Shown here one piece after another: positions 1-8,510 of a DNA stretch of 64,000 nt. A program made the translations under genes and the position numbers. Origin of the DNA: an uncultured Clostridia bacterium (GTDB lineage Bacteria; Bacillota; Clostridia; Oscillospirales; CAG-272); contig CAMJPL010000005.1 in assembly GCA_946407735.1 (NCBI GenBank), forward strand, positions 1 through 64,000, in the 5' to 3' direction. Each line of letters opens with the position of its first letter. Within the stretch, counting starts at the first letter, position 1. Under the pieces are notes generated by a model, which searched no databases, was not told the DNA's origin, and saw nothing but the letters and a program-made list of their open reading frames with translations.

Positions 1-437
1 ATGCATCCGACCGCGACGCACTGTCCTTCCGACAGCGATACGGCTCCGCCTTCTCCCGCCGCAGACAGCACAATCAACAATATAGGCGACAAAATACAGA
101 GCAGTACGCCGACTGATATCCTTTCCGCCGAACTCGCGGTCGCGGCGATGAAGCTGTTGGCTTCCTCAAGGCTGACCTTCCTCGGCGCGTCCTCAGACGA
201 GACGGCGGGGATTTTTTCCTCCGCCGCGGCCGGAAGCTCGACATCATCCTTAAGAAGATAATCCGTGCTGACGCCGAACAGCTCCGCCATAGCGATGACC
301 TTGCTGAGATCCGGCGCCGACTGCGCCGACTCCCATTTCGACACCGACTGTCTGCTCACGTCGAGCCTCTCCGCAAGCTCCTCCTGCGACCATCCGTTCT
401 TTTTCCTTTGAAGCGTGATCTTATCCGCCATTATCAT
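1..437 (-). CDS. XRE-family helix-turn-helix regulator with a membrane segment (3' end outside window)
   Basis: The first ~65 residues are a Cro/CI-type HTH: ITLQRKKNGWSQEELAERLD, then SRQSVSKWE (recognition helix), then DLSKVIAMAELFGVSTDYLL. After a charged linker there is a hydrophobic stretch near residues 118-135, so the protein is probably membrane-attached. Frames of this kind are common in Clostridia as HTH sensors linked to a transmembrane tail. Start chosen at 437 (Met-Ile-Met) because an AAAGGAG box lies 8-11 nt upstream; a second in-frame ATG at 431 is possible. The C-terminus runs off the window, so length and function of the tail are unknown. It has its own SigA promoter at 489-517. 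Target genes cannot be inferred. Confidence 0.88.
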   Translation of the reverse strand, partial: MIMADKITLQRKKNGWSQEELAERLDVSRQSVSKWESAQSAPDLSKVIAMAELFGVSTDYLLKDDVELPAAAEEKIPAVSSEDAPRKVSLEEANSFIAATASSAERISVGVLLCILSPILLIVLSAAGEGGAVSLSEGQCVAVGC

Positions 438-488
438 GACCGGCGTTCTCCTTTCATATGTCTGACTCATTTAGGTCCTGACGCCGTT

Positions 489-517
489 ATTATACCACTT
501 CCGGCGGTTGCATTCAA
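489..517 (-). promoter_or_regulatory. SigA promoter of the XRE regulator
   Basis: On the minus strand TTGAAT, 17 bp, TATAAT. It is the only strong promoter in the 127-bp gap 438-564. The gap also holds a 10-bp direct repeat (cggcggttgc at 502 and 545) and an imperfect hairpin at about 523-545, with no clear terminator for the alcohol dehydrogenase gene. Confidence 0.85.
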
Positions 518-564
518 TAAATGAAGCCTAGCAATCCGTCAATCGGCGGTTGCTTTTGCGATAT

Positions 565-1668
565 TCACGCGAAAAGCCGGGTATAAATATCCTTCATCTC
601 GTCCTTGTTTATAACATACGGCGAATTCGCGTAATTCCCGGCGTCGGCCACATGGTCTATGAACATCCCGATCTCTTCGTCGGTCAGCTTCAGATTTACG
701 TCCGCCATCCCGGGGATCTTCGCCGCTATCTCGTCCGCAGACGATCCGATCCCGGCGGCGAACGCCTCCAGAAGCGCCTTTCCCTCTCCGGTCTTCATAT
801 TGTATCTCACATACTCTCCGGTGAATACGGCGCAGGCGCGGCCGTGCGGGATGCCCTTGAACATCGTCAGATTATATCCGAGCGGATGCGGGAATCCGGT
901 CCCGGCGCCGTTTATCGCGATCCCGGCGAGGCATGAGCCGTTTATCAGCAGCTCCCTCTGCTCAGGAGTGATCTCCTTATCTGGCGAGAGCTCGCAGAGC
1001 ACCTTCCAGATGTCCGCCGCTCCGCTCACACCCATCATCCTCGTGATCTCGGTCGATTTAGGCGAGAGGAAGGACTCGATGCAGTGGCAGAAGGCGTCGA
1101 GCGCCGTGCTGACGGTATAGCCGTATGACAGCGAATAAGTGTATTTCGGATCGACGAAGGCGTATCTCGCGAACGAGCAGAGGCTCTTGAAGCTCTTCTT
1201 CTTATCCTTTCCGTCAAGAGACAGGACGGCTATCCAGTTGGCCTCGCTCCCGGTCCCGGCGGTCGTGGGTATCTCTATCAGCGGAAGCGAGGGTTTGAGA
1301 TCACCGCCGAACAGATCGTACTCGCCGATCCCGGGATTGGCGGCGAAAGCCGCCACCGCCTTCGCGGCGTCCATGGCCGAGCCGCCGCCGATGCCGATGA
1401 CGAAATCGGCTCCGCTCTCTCGCGCGATCTGTCCTCCGCTGAAACATGCCGACAGCAGAGGATTCTCGCTGATCTCGTTATATACGGTATATCCGATCCC
1501 GTTTTCGCCGAGGACGTCTGTGACGTCGGCGAGCGCGCCGGATTTTTCCGCCGAATGTCTTCCCGTCACGATCAGGGCGTGAGAACCGAGCTTAAAGAGC
1601 TTTGAGTTGTTCTTTACACAGTCGATGCCGGATATGATCTTTACCGGCATATGGAAATCTATCTTCAT
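565..1668 (-). CDS. Iron-containing alcohol dehydrogenase
   Basis: Type III (Fe-dependent) NAD(P) alcohol dehydrogenase, expected to be cytosolic and to interconvert an alcohol and an aldehyde or semialdehyde. The nucleotide-binding GIGGGSAMDAAK motif is near residue 95, a TAGTGSEA motif follows, and the metal-binding histidines are seen in DAFCHCIESF and in the GFPHPLGYN / GIPHGRACA block. About 367 residues, normal for the family. Start set at the ATG at 1668 because GGAGG sits 5-6 nt upstream; a TTG four codons earlier overlaps that ribosome binding site. It follows the solute-binding protein gene at 1745 after 76 bp that contains a strong hairpin, so it may be co-transcribed with it. The substrate cannot be assigned. 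Confidence 0.9.
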   Translation of the reverse strand: MKIDFHMPVKIISGIDCVKNNSKLFKLGSHALIVTGRHSAEKSGALADVTDVLGENGIGYTVYNEISENPLLSACFSGGQIARESGADFVIGIGGGSAMDAAKAVAAFAANPGIGEYDLFGGDLKPSLPLIEIPTTAGTGSEANWIAVLSLDGKDKKKSFKSLCSFARYAFVDPKYTYSLSYGYTVSTALDAFCHCIESFLSPKSTEITRMMGVSGAADIWKVLCELSPDKEITPEQRELLINGSCLAGIAINGAGTGFPHPLGYNLTMFKGIPHGRACAVFTGEYVRYNMKTGEGKALLEAFAAGIGSSADEIAAKIPGMADVNLKLTDEEIGMFIDHVADAGNYANSPYVINKDEMKDIYTRLFA

Positions 1669-1685
1669 AATGTCCTCCAAAGCAG

Positions 1686-1712
1686 TTCAGCCCGAAGTAA
1701 ATTCGGGCTGAA
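1686..1712 (-). other. Intercistronic 11-bp hairpin
   Basis: Perfect stem TTCAGCCCGAA / TTCGGGCTGAA with a 5-nt loop between the solute-binding protein gene and the alcohol dehydrogenase gene. In the sense of transcription (minus) no T-run follows, so it is less likely a full terminator than a 3' stabiliser or partial attenuator. Such hairpins are known after binding-protein genes (as after malE) and raise their share of the operon's product. Confidence 0.6.
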
Positions 1713-1744
1713 TGAAATTATTATTGTTTTTTTCGACCGATATA

Positions 1745-3598
1745 TCAGCTGGCGAAATTGGACTCATACCAGGATGTGTACTGCGCCACGGGCGAGTTGT
1801 CGTCGCCGGTGTTGAGGCAGGCGGCGATATAGATATCGGCCTTGGCCTGAGCGGTGAGATCGGCAACAAAGTCGTCGATCGTGACGGTCTTCATGACGGT
1901 GCGCTCTCTCTGCTCGATATCGCCGGTGCTGGTCTTGACGTAGTACTGCTCAGTGACCTCCTGCTCGTAAGGCCTGAACTCTTCAATCTGCTTCAGGAAG
2001 TCCTTGGAGGACTCAACGACGCCGTCCATGATCTGCTTGATGGTCATCTCGGAAGACTTGAGATCGGAAACATTGCCTTCCTTGTCGGTGGCGGTGTAGT
2101 TCAGACGGAAGCCGAGATACGGGTCATAGGCCATATCAAGGTTCTGCTTCTTCGCGAGGGCCCAGTTGTCGGCGGCAAGAGCCTTCATCGAATCGCTCAG
2201 GTCGGCGGACGGAGTCATCATGAACTGGTTGCCGACATAGTTGAGGTTCATCGAGTAAGTGGTGTCCTTCTTGGCGACGTAGCCGTTCTCGTCGATCTCG
2301 TAGTCGACGCCCTCGACGCCGTAGGCAAGGATGTCGATGATCTCGGGCTCGGTGGTGAGGAGCTCAAGCACCTCCATGCAGCGGGAGACGTTGGCGGCAT
2401 ACTGGGAAATGCAGTACATTCCGCCGTAGACGTTGTTGTCGTTGGCTTCCGGGTACTTGTAGACGCTGACGTAGTATCTGTCCTCGTACTTTTCCGGGAA
2501 GTTGATGTCTCCGCTCACGACGGCGGCGGCGTATCTGTTGCCGTCGTCAAGGTTGGCGCCCTCGCCGGCGATGGCTCCGGCGGACTTGTACTTGACCATC
2601 ATCTTGTAGCTGTTCATGTACTCGTTGACGCCGAGAAGGTTGTTCGGGGTGGCCTTGGTGCCGGGCTTCGCGTTCTTCGGAACGGCGGCGCCCACGATAC
2701 TGGGTTCGGAGGTGAAGTAAACGATCCTCGGAGCCGGCTCGTTCATCAGCGGGATGACGTCGGGCTCATACTTGATGACGTCGTCGAGGTACTCCTCGAG
2801 GTCGGCGATCGAGTTGAATCCGTCGGGATCATAGTAGTACTTGTCGACAAGCTCCTTGTCGACGAGCATATACTGATACTCGCCTATAAGATGGTTGTTC
2901 GGTATGCCGTAGGTGGAGGAACCGATCTTGGCGGCGGAGAAGAAAGTCGGATGGATGTATGTCTTGAGGATCTTGGCGTTGATGGAAAGCTCCTCGTCGA
3001 GAGTGGTCATTATGCCGTCCTCGACATACTTGAGGAAGTTGTCCTTGCCGCGGACCAGGAAGATATCCATCTGGACGCCGTCCTCGGCCGGGTACACGGT
3101 CTCTTCGATGCCGTAGGAGTTGATGATGGTCTCGTCGACCTCGGTGGTCTCCTCGGTGGTGGTTTCGGCGACGGTGGTCTGACCGGCGGCAGCGGCGGCT
3201 CTGGCGGCTTCCCTGGCGGCCTTTGCGGCGGCCTTGGCTTCGGCGGCGAGACGCTCCTTCTCGGCTATCTGGGCCTCGATCTGCTCGATCTTCTCGGCTA
3301 TGACGCCGTCATATTCGCTCTCTTTGTAGAATTTGCAGAGAACGTGCGTGTTGAACTCGGATTCTGTATAACTGTTAATCGCCTTCTGGATGCGGGCGAT
3401 GTCTTCCTCGGTTGTCCTGTCGCCGACGATCGAGTAAAGGGTGATCGTCATGGCCTTATTGTCGGTGTTGGACGCTATGACATTGCCGTCCTCATCGGTT
3501 TCGACTTCGAGATCGGCCTGTTTGTTGCCGCAGCTCGCCAGAACGAGCGGGAGCACCATGAGCAGACACAAAATCAAGGGCAGAAATCTCTTTTTCAT
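1745..3598 (-). CDS. ABC-transporter extracellular solute-binding lipoprotein
   Basis: A 617-residue surface lipoprotein. The signal peptide ends in a lipobox LASC with the lipidated Cys at residue 23. The body looks like a family 1 (sugar-type) solute-binding protein: an N-terminal lobe with ITLYSIVGD, then late segments such as NPYLGFRLNY-like and KQIMDGVVESSKDFLKQIEEF. An unusual insertion at about residues 100-150 is Ala/Lys/Glu-rich (a coiled coil) followed by a Thr/Glu-rich linker, so the two parts may be separated by a stalk. No permease or ATPase genes lie next to it, so its transporter partners are elsewhere or it is an orphan. It has its own strong promoter and a possible operator palindrome upstream. 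Ligand unknown. Confidence 0.85.
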   Translation of the reverse strand: MKKRFLPLILCLLMVLPLVLASCGNKQADLEVETDEDGNVIASNTDNKAMTITLYSIVGDRTTEEDIARIQKAINSYTESEFNTHVLCKFYKESEYDGVIAEKIEQIEAQIAEKERLAAEAKAAAKAAREAARAAAAAGQTTVAETTTEETTEVDETIINSYGIEETVYPAEDGVQMDIFLVRGKDNFLKYVEDGIMTTLDEELSINAKILKTYIHPTFFSAAKIGSSTYGIPNNHLIGEYQYMLVDKELVDKYYYDPDGFNSIADLEEYLDDVIKYEPDVIPLMNEPAPRIVYFTSEPSIVGAAVPKNAKPGTKATPNNLLGVNEYMNSYKMMVKYKSAGAIAGEGANLDDGNRYAAAVVSGDINFPEKYEDRYYVSVYKYPEANDNNVYGGMYCISQYAANVSRCMEVLELLTTEPEIIDILAYGVEGVDYEIDENGYVAKKDTTYSMNLNYVGNQFMMTPSADLSDSMKALAADNWALAKKQNLDMAYDPYLGFRLNYTATDKEGNVSDLKSSEMTIKQIMDGVVESSKDFLKQIEEFRPYEQEVTEQYYVKTSTGDIEQRERTVMKTVTIDDFVADLTAQAKADIYIAACLNTGDDNSPVAQYTSWYESNFAS

Positions 3599-3642
3599 CT
3601 TGATATTATCCTCCTGAGAATGCTATCATGATTAACATTACT

Positions 3643-3671
3643 ATTTTACACCAAAAAGGCGCTGATGTCAA
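3643..3671 (-). promoter_or_regulatory. SigA promoter of the solute-binding lipoprotein gene
   Basis: Minus strand TTGACA, 17 bp, TAAAAT, about 40 bp ahead of the start codon. The ribosome binding site AGGAGG is at about 3611-3616. Confidence 0.88.
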
Positions 3672-3754
3672 GCAAATTTTCGGTAAACCGACGTAAAAAA
3701 TCAGCCTTTATATTTAGCACAAATGCCCTGAAAAGAGTTTCGCTTATGGATGTT

Positions 3755-3782
3755 GCACAATTATACGTACGAATATTTGTGC
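3755..3782. promoter_or_regulatory. 28-bp near-perfect palindrome, candidate operator
   Basis: GCACAA...CGTACG...TTGTGC is palindromic at 24 of 28 positions. It lies about 85 bp upstream of the -35 box of the solute-binding protein promoter. Two further GCACAA half-sites lie close by (3717 and 3808). This spacing and symmetry fit a dimeric regulator of a sugar-uptake gene, but no regulator gene is adjacent, so this is inference. Confidence 0.5.
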
Positions 3783-3844
3783 TTTCATACAGATATTTTG
3801 TAGTCCGGCACAATATGAAAGCCGGATAATTATGAGTTTTTCAC

Positions 3845-3879
3845 AAAAATGGACGGCGGGACGGCATTATGCCGCCCAT
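3845..3879 (-). terminator. Probable intrinsic terminator of sigA
   Basis: Minus-strand stem ATGGGCGG / CCGTCCAT (one G-U pair) just after the sigA stop, followed by TTTTTG. An alternative inner stem is also possible. Confidence 0.55.
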
Positions 3880-3892
3880 GTCTTTTTTCAAA

Positions 3893-4990
3893 TCAGTCGA
3901 GATAGTCCTTAAGTCTCTTCGAGCGGCTCGGATGGCGCATCTTGCGGAGGGCCTTCGCCTCGATCTGACGTATGCGCTCTCTTGTGATGTTGAAGACCTT
4001 GCCGACCTCCTCGAGGGTGCGGGTGCGGCCGTCGTCAAGCCCGAAGCGCAGGCGGAGCACCTGCTCCTCACGCGGCGTGAGGGTGTGCAGGACCTCGGAA
4101 AGCTGCTCGCGGAGAAGGGTGTACGAGGCGGCCTCCGCCGGAGCCGGCGAATCGACGTCCTCGATGAAGTCGCCGAGATGGCTGTCCTCCTCCTCGCCGA
4201 TAGGCGTCTCGAGAGAAACGGGATCCTGAGCGATCTTCAGTATCTCGCGGACCTTTTCGGGGGACATGTTCATCTCGCGGGCGATCTCGTCGGCGGTGGG
4301 CTCGCGCCCGAGGCGCTGGAGCAGCTGGCGGCTGATGCGGCTGACCTTGTGGATCGTCTCGACCATATGGACCGGGATGCGGATCGTCCTCGCCTGATCG
4401 GCTATCGCCCTCGTTATCGCCTGGCGTATCCACCATGTGGCGTAGGTGGAGAATTTGTAGCCTTTGTTGTAGTCGAACTTCTCGACCGCCTTCATGAGGC
4501 CGAGGTTGCCCTCCTGGATAAGATCGAGGAAGAACATGCCCTTGCCGACGTATCTCTTGGCTATCGAGACGACGAGCCTCAGGTTGGCCTCGACCAGCTC
4601 CTTCTTCGCCTCCTCGTCTCCCTGACTCATCTTTTCGGCGAGCTCGAGCTCCTTTTCGGTCGAGAGCAGCGGAACCTTGCCGATCTCCTTAAGGTACATG
4701 CGGACTGGATCGTCGATGGAAAGCCCCTCCTGAGAGAGCATCTTTTCCATCTCCTCGGCCGATTCGTACTGCTCGGCCTCGCTGCCGAGATTGTTTTCAA
4801 AATCGGGCGTGTCGAGATACCCCGTTATCTCGATGCCCATGTTTTCCAGATTGTCGTAAAGCTTGTCGATCTGATCGATGTCGTAATCGACGTCCTCGAG
4901 GGCCTCCATTATCTCGCTGTTGGAGAGAGTGCCCTTCGCCTTGCCGCGCTCGATCAGTTCCCTGATGTCCAGCTTCTTGTCTGATGCCAT
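3893..4990 (-). CDS. sigA: RNA polymerase primary sigma factor (SigA/RpoD)
   Basis: Housekeeping sigma factor that directs RNA polymerase to -35/-10 promoters. 365 residues, the usual Firmicute length. Seen in order: a short acidic region 1.1 (1-80), region 1.2 ([11 protein letters not shown]), region 2 with [13 protein letters not shown] and the -10-melting [13 protein letters not shown], region 3, and region 4 with the HTH ending [18 protein letters not shown]. The start at 4990 has a GAGGTG box 8 nt upstream; an ATG 7 nt earlier is in another frame. It follows dnaG by 23 bp, the classical dnaG-rpoD macromolecular synthesis operon, here led by dgt. The many TTGACA/TATAAT promoters in the window are its expected targets. 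Confidence 0.98.
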   Translation of the reverse strand: MASDKKLDIRELIERGKAKGTLSNSEIMEALEDVDYDIDQIDKLYDNLENMGIEITGYLDTPDFENNLGSEAEQYESAEEMEKMLSQEGLSIDDPVRMYLKEIGKVPLLSTEKELELAEKMSQGDEEAKKELVEANLRLVVSIAKRYVGKGMFFLDLIQEGNLGLMKAVEKFDYNKGYKFSTYATWWIRQAITRAIADQARTIRIPVHMVETIHKVSRISRQLLQRLGREPTADEIAREMNMSPEKVREILKIAQDPVSLETPIGEEEDSHLGDFIEDVDSPAPAEAASYTLLREQLSEVLHTLTPREEQVLRLRFGLDDGRTRTLEEVGKVFNITRERIRQIEAKALRKMRHPSRSKRLKDYLD

Positions 4991-5013
4991 TTGCCATACA
5001 CCTCGTATCTATT

Positions 5014-6765
5014 TCAATCGGAAGCTCCGGTATTCATGCGTTTTCTGTTTATCAGCTCGCTGACGTCCTCCAGCGTCGAGCCGCCGCTCTCGGACGGCGA
5101 TGCCGCCGCTTTCAGCCGGGACACGCAGTCCCTGAAGACGCTTTCGTCGTTCGTCAGCCCCTCGCGGCCGCTTATCATCCTGTACGCCCGGCTGACCTCC
5201 TCCTGCGTCAGGCTCTCGTTCAGCGAATCGGGCGAAAAGACGCCCTCGCTTTCGGTTATCATCCCGAACAGCTTTCTGCCGAGCTCCGTCTTCATATCAT
5301 TGACGGTGAGAGCGACATCTTTGTTCCGGACGAGAGCGGCATACTCGGGATAACGCATCATCAGCCCGAGAACGGCTTCCTCGGTCGAAGACGCGCTGAG
5401 GCTCCTGAGCCTCTCGCCGCCGATGGAGCCGTAGCCCTGCGCCGTCAGCCTTATCTTTTCGCTTTCCTCGCCTCTCGCCTTCTTCGCGGTCCGCCTCATG
5501 CGGCTTTTCACGTCGGCCTTGAGGCTCTCGTACGGGATCTGGAGCTTTTCGGCTATGCTCCTTGTGTAGATATCCCGCTCGACGTCGGAATACGTCTCGG
5601 CGATGACGGCGGTGAGCTGCTTCGCCGCCTCTATACGCTGCGCCTGATCGGAGAGATCGAAGCCGCGCAGTATGTTCCCGCTCCTGAACTCGAAGCCGGA
5701 CGCGGCTCCGCCGATGACCTCGCGCCTGAATCTGTCGGCGCCGAATTTTTTGATGTACTCGTCCGGGTCCTTCGCGTCCTTCACGCGTATCACCCTCGCC
5801 TCGAGCCCGACCTCGTCGAGCAGACGGAAGGCCCTGTCGGCCGCCTTCTGACCCGCCTCGTCGACGTCGTATGCGATAAGCACCTTTTTGGTGTAGCGCT
5901 TCATTATGCGGGCATGCTCTGGCGTGATCGACGTGCCGAGGGTGGCGACGGCGTTCGTGAAGCCGGCGCCGTGGAGGGCTATGACGTCCATGTACCCCTC
6001 GCAGAGTATCATCTCGTCGGCGCAGCTCGCCTTCGCGTAGTTGAGCGCGAAAAGATTGCGCGATTTCTTGAAGGCGGGGGTGTCGCTGGTGTTGAGATAC
6101 TTCGGCTGTCCGTCGCCCATTATCCTGCCGCCGAAGGCGATGACGTTCTTCTGCGTGTCTATGATGGGGATGATGATCCTCCCCCTGAAATAGTCGAAGG
6201 CCCTGCCGGTCTTGCGGCTGACCCCGCATAGAAAAGCCGCCGAAAGCTCGTCGTCCTTATATCCGAGCCCGTGCATGTAGTCGGTGAGAGCTCCGAAGCC
6301 GTCGGGAGCGTATCCCATGCCGAAATGGCGTATCAGCCCCTGACTGTACCCGCGCCCGGACAGATATTCAAGCGCCTTGGGCGTCTCATTGAGCCTGTCG
6401 CGGAAGAACCTCGCGGCGTCAAGATTCATCTTGAGCACGCGGTCGCGGCTTATCCCGCCCTCGTCCCTTCCGGAATCCTCGGGTATCTCTATCCCGGCGC
6501 GCTTCGCGAGCAGCTCGAGCGCCTGGACATATCCGAGATTTTCCATCCGCATGACGAAGGAAACGACGTCCCCGCCGGCTCCGCAGCCGAAGCAGTAAAA
6601 GCTCGACGTCGACTCGTACACCGTAAACGACGGCGTCCGCTCGTTATGGAAGGGACACAGCCCCTTCATGTTCGAGCCGGCCCTTTTGAGCGTCACATAC
6701 TGCCCGATGACGTCGGTTATGTCCGAACGGAATTTTATTTCCTCGATAATCTGATGCGGTATCAA
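5014..6765 (-). CDS. dnaG: DNA primase DnaG
   Basis: Makes RNA primers for DNA replication. The N-terminal CHC2 zinc ribbon is present (C37, H40, C58, C61), followed by the catalytic core with TOPRIM motifs (MILCEGYMDV and IAYDVDEAG, about residues 258 and 305) and a C-terminal helicase-binding region. 583 residues, normal. The start appears to be a TTG at 6765: no ATG lies upstream in frame and the residues MIPHQIIEEIKFRSDI match the family N-terminus. The nearest GGAG is 14 nt away, rather far. The upstream partner is dgt and the downstream partner sigA, on the same strand. Confidence 0.97.
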   Translation of the reverse strand: MIPHQIIEEIKFRSDITDVIGQYVTLKRAGSNMKGLCPFHNERTPSFTVYESTSSFYCFGCGAGGDVVSFVMRMENLGYVQALELLAKRAGIEIPEDSGRDEGGISRDRVLKMNLDAARFFRDRLNETPKALEYLSGRGYSQGLIRHFGMGYAPDGFGALTDYMHGLGYKDDELSAAFLCGVSRKTGRAFDYFRGRIIIPIIDTQKNVIAFGGRIMGDGQPKYLNTSDTPAFKKSRNLFALNYAKASCADEMILCEGYMDVIALHGAGFTNAVATLGTSITPEHARIMKRYTKKVLIAYDVDEAGQKAADRAFRLLDEVGLEARVIRVKDAKDPDEYIKKFGADRFRREVIGGAASGFEFRSGNILRGFDLSDQAQRIEAAKQLTAVIAETYSDVERDIYTRSIAEKLQIPYESLKADVKSRMRRTAKKARGEESEKIRLTAQGYGSIGGERLRSLSASSTEEAVLGLMMRYPEYAALVRNKDVALTVNDMKTELGRKLFGMITESEGVFSPDSLNESLTQEEVSRAYRMISGREGLTNDESVFRDCVSRLKAAASPSESGGSTLEDVSELINRKRMNTGASD

Positions 6766-6839
6766 ATGAAAACTCGCCGCTCCTTTGCTGCTCTGACGCC
6801 GATCCTGAACAAAATATACCGTTATTTATGAGACCGCCG

Positions 6840-7838
6840 TCAGCTCTTGCTCCATACCTCGGGGATGAAAAGACCGCGGAAGGTGCGTATCGCGTAACGG
6901 TCGGTCATGCCGCTGATGTAATCGACAACCGCCCGCTCAACGCCCTCTTTCTCCGCTATCCTGATATATTCGGCCGGAAGCTCGCCGCTGTTGTCCCTGA
7001 AATGGAGATAAAGCGTCTCGAGCAGCTGCTCGGCCTTGTCCTCCTGCCCCTTCGCTATCGGATTGCAGTAGACGTTTACGTAAAGAAAGGCGTGCAGCTC
7101 CTCGGTCGCCTCGGCGATATCCGGCTCCATCACGATCTCATCGCCGTCGGCGCTCGCCGTGACGGTCGATTCGACCATCTTCTCTATCCGTTCGCCGTGT
7201 GTCTCGCCGAGAGCCTTCCGAAGATGTGCCGGTATGGCGTCGGTGGCAAGTATTCCGGCTCTCACGGCGTCGTCGATGTCGTGGTTTATATACGCTATCC
7301 TGTCGGCGAGCTTCACTATTTGGCCTTCGAGCGTCGAAGCGCCGCCGGTCGTGTGATGCACGATGCCGTCGCGTGTCTCCCATGTCAGATTCAGGTTTTC
7401 CAGCTTCTCTACGACGCGCAGGCTCTGATTGTAATGCGTGAACGACGGATCGTAGACCTTCTGCAGCGCCCTCTCGCCTGCGTGCCCGAAGGGGGTGTGC
7501 CCGAGATCGTGACCGAGCCCGACCGCCTCGGTGAGGTCCTCGTTGAGCCTCAGGCATCTGGCGATAGTGCGGGCGATCTGCGTCACCTCGAGCGTATGTG
7601 TTAGTCTGGTGCGGTAATGGTCGGCTTCGGGCGACAGAAACACCTGCGTCTTGTGGGAAAGACGCCTGAACGCCTTCGAGTGCAGCACTCTGTCGCGGTC
7701 GCGCTGGTACTCGCCGCGGCTCAGGCTCTCCCTTACCGGGCGCTCCCTGCCGCGCGATTCCTCGTCGAACGCCGCGCGCGGAGACAGTATCATACGCTGC
7801 TGAGCGTACAGCATCTCCCTTACCGAACCGTATTCCAT
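6840..7838 (-). CDS. dgt: Deoxyguanosinetriphosphate triphosphohydrolase-like HD protein
   Basis: HD-domain dNTP triphosphohydrolase family, which splits dNTPs to nucleoside and tripolyphosphate and so trims nucleotide pools. The metal-binding residues are visible: H in LTHTLEVTQIAR, HD in GLGHDLGHTPFGHAGE, and a later D in LADRIAYINHDIDD. About 332 residues, like the shorter Firmicute type. Two adjacent ATGs exist; the second (7838) has the better spacing (about 7 nt) from GGGGAGGG. Ends 74 bp before dnaG and begins 15 bp after yigZ. A dgt-dnaG-sigA order is common in Clostridia. Exact nucleotide preference unknown. Confidence 0.92.
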   Translation of the reverse strand: MEYGSVREMLYAQQRMILSPRAAFDEESRGRERPVRESLSRGEYQRDRDRVLHSKAFRRLSHKTQVFLSPEADHYRTRLTHTLEVTQIARTIARCLRLNEDLTEAVGLGHDLGHTPFGHAGERALQKVYDPSFTHYNQSLRVVEKLENLNLTWETRDGIVHHTTGGASTLEGQIVKLADRIAYINHDIDDAVRAGILATDAIPAHLRKALGETHGERIEKMVESTVTASADGDEIVMEPDIAEATEELHAFLYVNVYCNPIAKGQEDKAEQLLETLYLHFRDNSGELPAEYIRIAEKEGVERAVVDYISGMTDRYAIRTFRGLFIPEVWSKS

Positions 7839-7853
7839 CATCCGCCCTCCCCG

Positions 7854-8510
7854 CTAAGAGTCGAACCGCGTTCCGGTGACGGTCAAAGCCGCCCTTGCCG
7901 CCGTGAGATCGGTGATCCTCGCCGCGGCGATATCCTTTTCCGGCGTTCTCACGGCGAAGCGGCACTCGACTCCGTCGCCGTAGGAAACACCGTCTATCTT
8001 CGCACCGATATCGGCGAGCAGCTTCTCCACCCTGCCGTAATCGGACCAGCTCATCCTCGCGCAAAGCTCGGTGTATTCAGTGAACCTGACTATACCGGCG
8101 GCTTCGGCGGCCTTTGCCGCCGCCGTCGTATAAGCCCTCGTCAGCCCTCCGGCGCCGAGCAGGATCCCGCCGAAGTATCTCGTGACGACTATCACGGCGT
8201 CGGTGAAGCCGCTCTTTTTGATATAATCGAGCACCGGCGGTCCCGACGTGCCCTGGGGCTCGCCGTCGTCGCTGCACCTTTCGGCGGCGCCGCCGGCTAT
8301 CTGATAGGCGTAGACGTGGTGCGTGGCGTCGGGATATTTCTCCGAGACCGTCCTTATGAAATCGACGGCTCCGCCGACGTCGGTCACCCTGCGGGCGCTG
8401 CCGTAGAAAACAGATTTCTTTTCGACGTATTCTATCTCGGACACGCCGCCGAGAGTGATATATTCCTTCTCCTGCGGCGCGGAGGATTCCTTTTTCTTAG
8501 CCTTCGCCAT
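7854..8510 (-). CDS. yigZ: YigZ/IMPACT-family protein (UPF0029)
   Basis: A 218-residue protein with the IMPACT N-terminal fold: the conserved CSDDGEPQGTSG and VTRYFGGILLGAGGL motifs lie at about residues 78-120, followed by a smaller ferredoxin-like C-terminal domain. In eukaryotes IMPACT/YIH1 binds GCN1; the bacterial role is unsettled, probably RNA- or ribosome-linked. A lysine-rich N-terminal tail precedes the domain. The start (8510) overlaps the last 14 nt of hflX, so the two are translationally coupled. Confidence 0.92.
   Translation of the reverse strand: MAKAKKKESSAPQEKEYITLGGVSEIEYVEKKSVFYGSARRVTDVGGAVDFIRTVSEKYPDATHHVYAYQIAGGAAERCSDDGEPQGTSGPPVLDYIKKSGFTDAVIVVTRYFGGILLGAGGLTRAYTTAAAKAAEAAGIVRFTEYTELCARMSWSDYGRVEKLLADIGAKIDGVSYGDGVECRFAVRTPEKDIAAARITDLTAARAALTVTGTRFDS

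Noticed and set aside
1712-3631. Long plus-strand open frame opposite the solute-binding lipoprotein gene.
   Set aside because: It is the mirror of the high-GC coding strand; its translation is low-complexity Gly/Val/Leu/Asp with no domain and it has no promoter or ribosome binding site.
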